Positions 34,906-45,121 of a stretch of DNA of 64,000 nt are shown here, one piece after another. This stretch comes from Gossypium raimondii (taxonomy: Eukaryota > Streptophyta > Magnoliopsida > Malvales > Malvaceae): NCBI RefSeq assembly GCF_025698545.1, contig NC_068565.1:1054001-1118000 (forward strand), given 5' to 3'. Position numbers and translations under genes: made by a program. How positions within the stretch are numbered: the first letter of the stretch is position 1; every line of letters starts with the position of its first letter. The notes beneath the pieces were generated by a model that saw only the letters and a list, made by a program, of their open reading frames with translations, searched no databases and had not been told where the DNA came from.

Positions 34906-36544
34906 TCAACCCCCAAAATTTAATACCCTCTCCCTGTTTTTGCTTCCATTAATGACCACCTTTTCTTCTGGCTCCTTTTCACCCCTTCTTTTAATGGTTT
35001 CCATTTTTACATCAACCCCACTATGATGGAGAAAGTAAAGCCAAATTGATGTCAACATTATAGCAACCAATTTTCCCCAGAAAATCGTCATTGCCAAACA
35101 AATCAAGAACAGAGACATGGCTCTGTTTTTTGAACACGAAAAACCCTTATCGATCCTTTCTTGTTTCGGTTTCGATTCGTTGCAGCCGCTTTGTTGATGT
35201 TTCGTCTCTGTTTTCTGTATTGTGTTTGGTGTTAACGGTGAAGAAGAAGAAGATGATGATGATGATGATGATGATGATGATATTGTGGATTGAATTAGCT
35301 TTCCAGTCAATACTCTGTTTTTGGATTCATTTTTTCTGTTTCTATCTCGAATCCTGTGAGCCTGTTAATATGAAAAACATAATATTTATGAATAAATTTA
35401 ATATCCGGAATTATGGAAATCGAGAAATAGTTTAATTGGATCGTTAAATCATTAAGATAAATATCAATAATTCAGCAAAGAAGGCGAAGGCAGAAAAAGT
35501 TTTAATTTTTGGAAGGTCAAAAACAATTTTACCATTATATTAACTTATAATTTCATATTTTTCAAAGCACTCAAAAACAATTTTACCATTTAATCCAATA
35601 ATTTATATGTTATAAATTAATATAATGATTTTAAGGAGAGTATCGAAACAAAAATTTCTACTTTAATCCTTTTAAAATTTTCAAAATTTTAGGTTAGTCC
35701 AACAATAAAATATTATTTTATCCCTAAAGTTTAACATTCTGTTTCTGCTTCCACAAAATTAGAAGTTTATAATTTAATTTCTTAAAAGAATTTAAAATTT
35801 TATTTCTCTCAAAATTTATGATTTAAAATGAGGTTCTTAAAAAAGAAGAGGGTTATTTAACTATTATTATTCAGTAAATTACAAAATTATCACCCAACTT
35901 TTAATATTTTTTATTACCCAATTATGAAAAATTACAAAATAACCTTCCAGCTATTCAAATTTATCTTTTTGGTCACTAATTATCTAACCTAAACATGGAA
36001 ACACCCAAAATTTAAGATAGTTGAGTGACTAAAATAGAAAAATTGAATAATTAAGTGATATTTTTAACTTTTCGTAGTTGGGTTACAGAAAAAAAGAAAA
36101 GAAAATTATAGTTGATGACTACTAATGTAGTTTACCCTACTTTTTATAAAATATAATAATAGGGACTAACATGTCAATTTTGTAAAACAAGAGGTATTAA
36201 ATTCAGAATTAGACCTCCTCAAACAATGAAAAAAAAAGGAATAAGGAAGAAATAAATGGAAAGAAGCAACGAACCAATACTGTTTCGAAAACAACAGCTT
36301 TGATCACTTTGGAAAGCGTTTTCTTTCCCCCACTATGAACAGCGATCGATTTTTCCTCATCCGAAACGGAGGAGTTCGCCGTCGAAGGCTTCGAAAAATC
36401 CTCCTTGCTTTGAACGCCGGCGACGCACGTAAAGGCGGGACGGTTAACGACGGCGGCGGCGGGTTTGGATTCGAGGCGCATGAGGTCCATATCGACGACG
36501 GGTCTAAAACAAAGCAAAAACTTGTTCCTCGAGAGGTTCTTCAT
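34906..36544 (-). CDS. At5g23160-like protein of unknown function, C-terminal membrane segment
   Basis: Two exons, 36544-36281 and 35361-34906 (720 nt, 239 residues). The join was chosen by phase: donor GAAACA|GTATTGG, acceptor TTAACAG|GCTCAC. It yields KAVVFET followed by AHRIRDRNRK, which matches the family pattern 'VFETSL.KRIRDR'. The N-terminus (MKNLSRNKFLLCFRPVVDMD) is the family's signature. Exon 2 carries a run of 14 Ser encoded by a TCA-type microsatellite, a basic/Gln-rich linker, then one hydrophobic helix (FLICLAMTIFWGKLVAIML), an aromatic end (SIWLYFLHH) and a charged tail. Likely a single-pass or tail-anchored membrane protein; no biochemical role is known to me. A Mutator-like MITE lies 163 bp upstream of the ATG. 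Confidence 0.85.
35240..35282. repeat. (GAA)n(GAT)n microsatellite inside coding sequence
   Basis: Four GAA followed by about ten GAT units on the plus strand. On the coding (minus) strand they form the TCA/TCT run that encodes the poly-Ser tract of the At5g23160-like protein. Confidence 0.92.
35870..36140. mobile_element. Foldback repeat inside the intron of the At5g23160-like gene
   Basis: Left (AAAATTATCACCCAACTTTT, TGGTCACTAATTATCTAACC) and right (TTTAAGATAGTTGAGTGACT, TTTTTAACTTTTCGTAGTTG) stretches are imperfect reverse complements. This layout is common to Mutator-like plant MITEs. No TSD found. Confidence 0.5.
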
Positions 36545-36707
36545 TGTTTCTTGGTTTCTTTTTAATGGAACTCACTTGCTGTGTGTGGATCATTATAATG
36601 GGTTTCGGCATGTCTTTAATTGTTTAGGCAGTTTATAAGAGCCGGCTTTGTGCCTTTATTGTGAGTTATTTCCAAGGCTAATTTAAAATTCCCTATCATT
36701 GTTATTT

Positions 36708-37202
36708 GAGTTAATTGCACTAGGGATCTCTAAATTATGACCCTTGTTTCAAATTGGTCATTAAATTTTAAAGCATTTTTATTACATCCCCACACTATTA
36801 ATGTTATATCAATCAAGCTTTTACGTTATTAAAATTATTAAATGACATGTGAAATCTTATATAATTTTAAAAGTAAACATTAAAAATAAAATAAGATTGA
36901 AAGAAAAAGAAAGAAAATAAAATGAAGAGTGAATGATAAAGCTTTTGTAAAAGATTCGAAAACCTCAAAACAAATATTTCAAAATACCCATTTTACGATA
37001 TTCATTTTTTTTCTTAAAATGTTCATTTTAAATTATGTCATTTAAGATTTGACATGTCATTTAATAGTTAAATTAACGAATTTAGTAATGGAGGACTTAA
37101 TTGACATAACCTTGATTGTTTAGGTATGTAATTAGAATAATTTGAAGTTCGAGATTGATTTGGAATGAGAGTCATTTTGAGGATATTTGGTGGAATTAAC
37201 TC
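36708..37202. mobile_element. Mutator-like MITE, 495 bp, with 9-bp TSD TTGTTATTT
   Basis: Flanks 36699-36707 and 37203-37211 are both TTGTTATTT. Tips GAGTTAATTGCACTAGGG and, in reverse complement, GAGTTAATTCCACCAAAT start arms of roughly 100 bases. A 9-bp TSD is the hallmark of Mutator superfamily insertions. Relatives: 45668-46098 (MYB intron 1) and about 56700-57184. Confidence 0.9.
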
Positions 37203-37231
37203 TTGTTATTTTATACCCATAGCTATAGTTT

Positions 37232-37522
37232 GGGTTAACATAATATTTAGTCCCTCAATTTGGTAATTAGATTCACTTTTATATTTATACTCTTTTTTTG
37301 TCCACTTTGATACTTGAACTTGGCAATTAAGTCCATTTGCAAATGTAAAAATTTGATGGCATGGCACTTTGAGATTGTGTCATGCCATCAAAATTGGATG
37401 GAATCCAAATTCAATGACCAAAATGATCCTAGTTGCCAAGTTTAAGTATAAAAGTGTACAAAAAAACAAGTACCAAAATGAATCTAATTGCAAAGCTCAA
37501 GGACTAAAAGTTATATTAACCC
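37232..37522. mobile_element. Foldback MITE, 291 bp
   Basis: GGGTTAACATAATATTTAGT and, in reverse complement, GGGTTAATATAACTTTTAGT are the tips; arms of about 45 bases continue with 'AATTAGATTCACTTT'. No TSD. A decayed relative is at 41060-41280. It begins 30 bp from the end of the 36708-37202 element. Confidence 0.75.
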
Positions 37523-37563
37523 TTTTCATTACTCTCACCTAGTTTTAGGATAGATTTTTACTA

Positions 37564-37690
37564 TGCTTTGACTTGTTAGTAAGGATGTAGTACACAGATC
37601 ATGATGGCTCAGGTTTGAATCTCAACACGCTAAAATATCACACTTATATTTTCTCCTAGACTATTATTCCATGTATGAGTATTGTTCAAA
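37564..37690 (+). mobile_element. Possible tRNA-related SINE remnant
   Basis: GTTAGTAAGGATGTAGTACA resembles an A-box region, and GGCTCAGGTTTGAATCTC a B box about 40 bases on. No poly-A tail or TSD seen. Confidence 0.35.
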
Positions 37691-37770
37691 TTTATTTTAT
37701 CTTATATTCAATAAATATTAATATAGAAAGAGAATAAAATAATAAAATTTCTGTTTAATCACCATATTAA

Positions 37771-37920
37771 AGGTGAGTTTGGATGGGTGGTACGTTTACC
37801 TGCGGTTAGTGTAAAAACAGCAGTGGCGGTGAGATTAGATACTGTGGCGATACTGCAGCGTGAGATAAAAAGTAAGCTAAACGCACCGCACTGCACCCAA
37901 TCGCCCATCCAAACCTACCC
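37771..37920 (-). mobile_element. PIF/Harbinger (Tourist-like) MITE, 150 bp, TSD TAA
   Basis: Inverted copy of the 18074-18223 family: the minus strand begins GGGTAGGTTTGGATGGGCG and the plus strand AGGTGAGTTTGGATGGGTGG. Flanks 37768-37770 and 37921-37923 are TAA. Confidence 0.88.
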
Positions 37921-38235
37921 TAAGACAACTTGATTGATGGGGCGTTATAAGTACAATATTAGATACATTCAAAGTGAAAAAAGGATTGGGAAGTGATAGT
38001 TGGAGTTGGAGAGGGGAAAAGGCATAGATTGTTTGGGTTTTTCTTGATGATATCAACAACAAGAGGTTGCAAATTTTGCAATTATGAGTTTGGTTGGTGG
38101 GGTTGAGAATAATAAAACATTGTAATTATCCACTGAGGTTGAGAGCTTCTGAGGTGCTAGCTGAGCAAGAAAGTTTCAAAAAATTCTTCAAATGTATTTA
38201 GTTATTATACTATTGAAAAGTATTACATAAGGTCA

Positions 38236-38885
38236 AATTTTAACATAGGTAACCCTAAATTTTATCATGGGTCGAGTCAGGTCGGGTCAATATAAAATTT
38301 TAGGTCTGCTTTTAAGTTTAGGCCCGACTTGAAAAATGAGCCTTAACTTTTGTTCAAGTCTGGTCCTGATAAAAAATGTTAAACTTGAGTTTGGCCTGAT
38401 TCATTCGTATTAAATTTTTATATAAATACAAATTTTAAAAATATAGTATATCAGATACACTAAAAATATTAAAATAAATGTTTCTCAACAAATTGAAAAT
38501 GCATTAAAAAAAGTCATCATACTTAAATAACACTAAGATAGTTGCAACTTAGCAAGCAAATGCCTCTAAACTAGTAGCAAAATTTATAATAAAACAAGAG
38601 TTATACAATATCCAAATAATAACAACATAATAGTATCAATATAATAACAAAATGACAACAAACAACAGTGGAAAAAAATTTAGGCAAATTCAGGCCGAGC
38701 CCAAGCTAAAAAAATCTTACTCGAGGCCCGAGCCATTTAGAAGATGGGCATTATTTTTTGTCCAATTCCAATTTTTGGGTCTATATTTTTACCCAAACCC
38801 TCTCACTTTTAGGGTGGGCCTTCGAGCCTGGGCAAGTAGTCCGGCCCATGATCAGGTCCAGTTAACACTTAACATTCATTGTTTA
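38236..38885 (-). mobile_element. GC-tipped foldback element, long variant
   Basis: Terminal blocks with GGCCCGA/GGGCC phrases flank an AT-rich core with ATAACAACATAATAGTATCA and AAACAAGAGTTATACAATAT. The same core occurs in the opposite orientation at 46540-47080 and 63450-64000. The tips are too diverged to define a TSD. The 38652-38891 ORF is inside it and is incidental. Confidence 0.6.
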
Positions 38886-41349
38886 ACATAATTATATTTT
38901 GAAAGCTTTTTATGATTTAGTAAATGAAATATTTTGTTTGGAGTTAAACTACAAATATAAAATATCCATATAAATTTTTTATACAATAAATGTTAACTTT
39001 ATTCCGTTTTGGCCTTATTTGATTCTTTTTAATAGTACATGAATTAAATTGATCAATTTAATAGTAAATGGGCTATTTGGTCTAATCTGTATAGTAGAGG
39101 GACTTCATAGGTACTTTCACCCATATATATCTCTATTTCTATTTTAATAAAGTCCTTGATTAAGTTGCTTTTACAAAACCTTTTTTTACAAAGTATGTTT
39201 TATATTACGAGGGTGTTTTTGTTGTTTTTATTTTATATTTTATAAATTAATAAATAAATTTACACATAATAATATTTAAATTAAAGGTATTATAAATGAT
39301 AATTTTATTTTTACCAATTCAACCAAATCATTCGTTAACTCTCGTATAAAATTTAATAAATATTTAAAATATAAATATTTATCAAAAATAACCACAAACA
39401 CTGAAATTTTAAAATTCCCTATTAATAAAATAAGTATATTTGGTTGAGATAAATTCCCAGCTGAATAACCCAATGGGCTTAGTCTAAGCCCAAGTCCCAT
39501 CTACTTCTATACTTTAGTAAGCTATTATTAGGCTTTGAATTACTTAGCTTAACGCATAATTTGCTACTTGAGTTTAGCGTTTAATGTAATATTTGTATTA
39601 TTTTTTCAATGTGGTACATGTATTTGATAAAATTTATATATTTTGGTATCTGAATATAATAATATTAAATCTTTTAAGTGTTCAATTGAGTTTTAAAGTT
39701 GATTTGATGAAAGTTCATAATTAGATTATTAGCTTTCATCAAACCAACATTAAGATCCAAATTAAATCACATTTATCGGATTGTATTTGAAAAATTAAAT
39801 GCAAAATTAAACAAATTTACAATTAACAAAAATTACTTTATTAACAAAATCATGAAAAATTCAAACCTAATACTTTCTTCAAATCAATCCTAAAACCACG
39901 AATTAAACATTAAAAAGTTAATATACCTTTGGGTTTCAAAATATACATTTTTGTCTAATGCTAGTAATGAATTGAATGAAAAAAACTCACGTACCTCATT
40001 AGAAAAAAGCGTCAAACTTGGATATCAAATGATATATTAATCCTAAATACTTTACACTTTTTATAGTTTTGAAATTTTTTTAATTTGTTGACATATTTGG
40101 GAAAATTTTATACTTTAAAGCATTTGGGTTTCAACCTAAACTCAACTCGTTTTATACATTTTAATATATTCTTATTTTATTTTTATATATTATATTAGTA
40201 GTTACTATTGTGTATAAATTTTTAAATATTATATTATATATTGTTAGGAAAAATATATATATAAAAAGAGAGAGTATGTATTTAGTAATTTTTTTCAAGT
40301 AATGTTATTATAATTTTAAAACATATTACTGATAAAAACATTGAAACTTTATATAAAATTTCAAATATATTTTTATTGGGTATTTAGATAAAATGTATTT
40401 TTATTTTTAATAATGTTTTTAAATGATATTCAATTTTGTTTTATAATTTTATTAGTATTTATTAAAATTAAAATATAAATATTTTAAAAAATTAAATGAC
40501 TAATTAAATAATATTTAATATTGTTTTAAAAAGTTTTTTAGCAGTATTTGTTTATTTTTCTAAAATTTTGTATAAAATTTAAAACTTTTTAATAAAATTT
40601 TAAACATTGTCATATTTTATTTTTACAATTATGAAATCTTATGAAATCTAATATTTCATTATGATATTTCTTAAACACTATTGAATTATTTAATTAACTA
40701 ATTTTAATTTTAAAATTTTCTTTATACATACTATATTCTCTTTCATTGTTAACTTTTTAGCATTATTTGAAAAATTTTAAAATTTGTATAATTTAATGAT
40801 ATATCTATAAAATAGTTTTAAATTTTAGGACCCTTTTAAAGGATAAATTATTTTAAAATATTTTTTTAAATTTTATGATATCTATAATTTGATTTTATTA
40901 CAATAAAACAAATTTAATGGATAATTAAAATTTAAAAAATAGATATAAAAATTGAGAGAGCGCCATTTGTTATAAATTTAGTGTATATAGTTTGTTATAT
41001 TAAATATATATGATTTATATAACATAAAATTAATATAAAATAATAAAAATTTATTATTAATTTAGTGTATATAGTTTGTAGTCATTGAATTTGAATTTCA
41101 TCACAACTTAACAACATGATACTCCGAGACTGTGTCACGTCATTAAACTTCTATATTTGTCAACTTCAAGGGCAAAAATAGACATAGCTGTCAAATTCAA
41201 ATACCAAAGTGGACAAAGAAAATATAGGTACCAAAGTGGACCTGATAATCAAATTCAGGGGCTAAAAGTTAGATTATTCTATTTTTACTAACTATTCCAC
41301 CCTCTTTCTTTGCTTTTGATAGATAATATGTATTTATTTCACACATTTT
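38886..41349. repeat. AT-rich intergenic stretch with a diverged dispersed repeat at 39540-40045
   Basis: 39690-39860 (TTGATTTGATGAAAGTTCAT, AAATTAAATCACATTTATCG, AAATGCAAAATTAAACAAAT) recurs at about 51860-52000. 40046-41060 is almost pure A/T with no feature. 41060-41280 is a decayed relative of the 37232-37522 MITE. No gene recognised. Confidence 0.5.
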
Positions 41350-41754
41350 TTTAAAGGGATAATATTTGATGCATTGTCGATGCATAGGTTTCATGCACCA
41401 TCAACGAATAACAACATGAACGTCATCATTAAATAAAACAAAAAACAGCGAAGGACTTATAAATAAATGCTAATTAATAACTTTATTTAAACATAAATAA
41501 TTATAAATAATTGTCAAAACCTTAAACTCACCCACCTTAGACACTTAAACCCAAGATCCTAAATCTGAGAGTTATTAATATTTATTTATAATACTAACGA
41601 TTAATGCTTAATTACATTTAAATAAAAATATTATTATTTATTTACAAGTCTTTCATATTTTTGTTTAGTTTAATAATGGCATGTCATATTATTATCCATT
41701 GATATTGATGAGACTTATGCACCAACGGTACATAAAATATTATTCATTTTTAAA
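41350..41754. mobile_element. Foldback MITE, about 400 bp
   Basis: The left arm (GGGATAATATTTGATGCATT, TAGGTTTCATGCACCATCAA) and the reverse complement of the right arm (TGAATAATATTTTATGTACC, CATAAGTCTCATCAATATCA) match over about 60 bases. TSD not established. Confidence 0.6.
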
Positions 41755-41917
41755 ATAATCAGTATATAATAAGATTCAAAATTCACATTTTATAATTTTC
41801 TTAAATAATTCATGTAAAGATTTTATATCAAATGACACACTTATACTAAGTTTTTTTTTTTTTTTGCTTTTATTAAAAACTCTACAAACAAAATTATAAT
41901 TGATTTAAATAATGAGA

Positions 41918-42095
41918 GTTAGGTGAGATGGTAAGAGTCTCTCCTACCTTAATCAGTAGTTGAGGGTTCAATTCTCATATTGAGTATGAGGTAGTTTTAA
42001 AACTCGTGGCTAGTGTCTATCCCTAATGGGCCTACTAAACGTGAAGAGTTTGTTATCGGGCTCCCTCTAATGGTTACCTTAAACAATATATAATG
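41918..42095 (+). mobile_element. tRNA-derived SINE (family S2)
   Basis: A box GTTAGGTGAGATGGTAAGAG, B box GAGGGTTCAATTCTCA about 40 bases downstream, then a body with GTGGCTAGTGTCTATCCC, AATGGGCCTACTAAACGTGA and TAATGGTTACC. The 3' body recurs at 55793-55880. Confidence 0.75.
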
Positions 42096-44567
42096 GATTT
42101 ATGAAATTATTTTATTTTATTTTATTATTGTTCGCAGTTGTTCTGTCATTCAATGGATTTTGATGGACATGGAAATAAGAATAAAATAAATAAATGTGAA
42201 CATTAGCCATTTATTGGGCATCCTTTGGCATTTTCTCTTACATGATTGGGGCATGCATTCACTTTGTTGGACTAGTTTTTGTCCCATTGGTAATATTAAT
42301 TAATTTATTAAAATCCATAGTACAACTTATAATATTTCTTAGGTTTATTTCCATAATTAATTAAATTTTAGTATTAAATTAAAAGAAAAAAGACAAAGGA
42401 GCCGACTATTGCATGTTGGTTCTTCTTTTACTTGTCTAAAATATAATAATTTGTTGACTAAATGAAGGTTAAATCATTATTTTACAATTAAATTGATGTT
42501 TTATGTGACACGCGAAAATGTGGTAGAAAAATAAATATTTGGACACACAAAATTATAATATTGTTATTAATGTCTATGATAAAAAAAATATTCCATCTTA
42601 TATTTGTTCATGTTCCTTTCTCGAATGATTAATTTTAAAGAAATATTAAATTTATTTTTATGGAAAAATTAAATCACGAGTTTCAACCTTTACTATACAG
42701 AAATTAAAAATTAGTCCTCTACTTTAATTTGTTAGAATTTAATTCTCATATTTTTACGAAAATTAAGAAGTTAATCCAATTGTGAGATATTACTGGACAT
42801 TATCGTTAAATCATTGACCTAAAATTAATATTTTAATAATTTATATGTATAAATTAGTAAAATTAATTGTTCAAATTCTTGTGTTTACGGACAACTAGTT
42901 TAACTTTTCAATTTTCATAAAATACGGGCTAAATTCTCACAAATCAAAATAGAGAGTCTGACTTTTCAATTCTTATAAAGTAAAGAGATAAAATTCATAA
43001 CTAGACGAACGAAAAATATTTATTTTCAGCAACATGAAAATAGACATGTTAAAGGATTGGATTATTCATTCGATCCGACAAGTTCGATTCAAGAGTGTTA
43101 TAGAGGCAAGGGGCAAGCAGAGGCCTTCCTCAATGGAAAATTGCTTGTTTAGACCCCTTAAAATAATAAAATTATAAATTAATATATAGTAAATTGCACT
43201 TTGACCCTCAAAAATAAATAAAAATTCCCTTTAGTCCCTTAAAAATGATGAAATTATAAATTAATAAATAATAAAATTATGTTTTGATCATCTCTCTTTA
43301 AAAGAATTTCTAGATTCGCCTCTGCATGGTAAATTTGCCCTTTTAACTCCTCTAAAATTTATGAAAATATAAATAGGTATAATAATAAAATTATACCTTA
43401 ACCCTCCTAAAAAATATTATTCAATTTTGGTACATTCTAATCTAATTTAATTCAACTTGAATTACTATTATGATAAAAAAATACTTCGAAAGTATTGATT
43501 GGATCATCTTTGAAATTCAACCTGTTTTTAAGCATTAATTTCTTTCTAGAACGTCTTTTGGTTTATCAGTAAAGACGTTGAATTTACTTTCATTAACATC
43601 ATCAAATGTGGATTATAACACTATAATTAATTAATTAATTGATAAATAAACATATGGATAAAAAAAAAAAGCTGTTATTTGTGATTAACAAACAGCAAAC
43701 CTCAGCAAAAGTCACTTCCATTGACTGATGCTAAACGTGACAATAAAATTTTATTCAATATTATGAATTTTTATTTTAAAAAGTGTACATAATTACTTAA
43801 ACTCACATAATTCACTGTTAATGTGTAAGTTTGCACGAGATTAGGGAATTAAATATAATTAACAATATTGTATTGATATTTTCATGAAGGATTTATACGT
43901 GCTGACAGGGAGAGGACATGTGGGGACGTTGGCCTCTCGAAAAGGGTAAAATTGCAGTATAATCCTTTAAAAATCTGTGATGTATTATAAGTTAATACAA
44001 TGATAAAATCGTACTTTAACTCTTAAAAACTATTTGATTTAATTCTAACTTCTTTAAAGTAACTTCGAGGTTCCATCCTGTTGATAGTGTATAATTTTAT
44101 GCATGGTCATTAAGACGCCCTCCAAAGTTTTGAAATTTTTAATTAGGTGTTTTAAATTTTTTGAAAGTTTTCGTTTAAACTTGAATTTTTTTTTTTAAAA
44201 AAATTCAATTAGACACTTCAATATTTTTACTAATTTTCATTCAACCTCCAAAAATTTTGAACAACCAAAATTTTTGAAAATTCTAATTAAAATCCTCAGT
44301 TTTGTTTTTAAATTTTAGTTCGGTCCCTCCAAAACTGAATGCCACATCGATGTAGTTGGTGGCAGGGACAAGGGCATAGATAAGGAGGGCAAGCAGTGGC
44401 CTTGGCACACCCAAAAATAGTAAATATATCTTTTAGTTTCTTTAAAATTTATGAAATTACGAATTAATATAATTATAAAATTGCATTTTGACCTCCAAAA
44501 ATTTATGATACTTCTCTGCCTCCTAAAGTAAAATTCTAGCTTTGCCTTCGAGTAGGAGAAATTATTT
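42096..44567. repeat. Intergenic; dispersed monomer repeats at 43100-43330 and 44340-44560
   Basis: 43100-43330 and 44340-44560 both start near GGCAAGCAGAGGCCTT / GGCAAGCAGTGGCCTT and carry the 'AAATTGCACTTTGACC' and 'TTAGTCCCTTAAAA' themes, as at 13035-13320. 42660-43010 is a decayed foldback. 44080-44330 resembles 22990-23220. No gene recognised. Confidence 0.5.
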
Positions 44568-44746
44568 TATAGACCCTTTTTACCACATCATCTCTGGTCC
44601 CGTCCAATTAAGAGAAGACGCGTCAATTTTGATTTGGAAGTTTAATCCAGATATGCATATGATGTGGAAAAAGAAGAAGATAATTATCCTCTTCTAATTG
44701 GACGGGATTATAGATGATATAGTGAAAAATTTTCATAAAATAATTT
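44568..44746. mobile_element. Foldback MITE, about 180 bp, upstream of the MYB gene
   Basis: AAATTATTTTATAGACCC and, in reverse complement, AAATTATTTTATGAAAAT are the tips. The arms share CCCGTCCAATTAAGAGAAG / CCCGTCCAATTAGAAGAGG, about 60 bases in all. It lies about 375 bp upstream of the MYB ATG. Confidence 0.72.
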
Positions 44747-44970
44747 TAAAGATGAGCTTAAGACACTAAATGCCAAAACCCTAAAATTAAAATTACATAA
44801 ACTTGGATTTTAATAATATACAATCATTTGATTAATGGATAAAGCATAAATTGATTCTGATTTTTATAAATAATTTTAGTGTATTACAGATGAGAATATT
44901 TTAAAAAAAAACAACAGAATAATAATAAATAAAAGAAACTGAAAACAATAATCGCAATATTTTAAATAAT

Positions 44971-44985
44971 ACACGTAAAACGTGT
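44971..44985. promoter_or_regulatory. Perfect inverted pair of ACGT-core motifs, ACACGTAAAACGTGT
   Basis: A 15-bp palindrome with two ACACGT/ACGTGT half sites separated by three bases, 137 bp upstream of the MYB start codon. ACGT cores bind bZIP and some bHLH factors (ABRE/G-box type). A possible TATA-like ATAAATAG is at 45036-45043. Function is inferred from motif and position only. Confidence 0.5.
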
Positions 44986-45121
44986 CGCTCTCTTTGGTCT
45001 AAAAGGGCACATGCATGGCTAAAGACTAAAGAGTACATAAATAGCTTTGATCGCAAGGAAGCTGAACCAGAGAGGGAGTCGACGGTGGGTGAGTGAGTGA
45101 CTCAGTGAGTTGAAGGAAAAC

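Noticed and set aside
43100-43330. CRISPR-like or satellite array from the monomer repeats
   Set aside because: Only two or three diverged monomers per site, no regular spacers, and this is a plant nuclear genome; it is a dispersed repeat.
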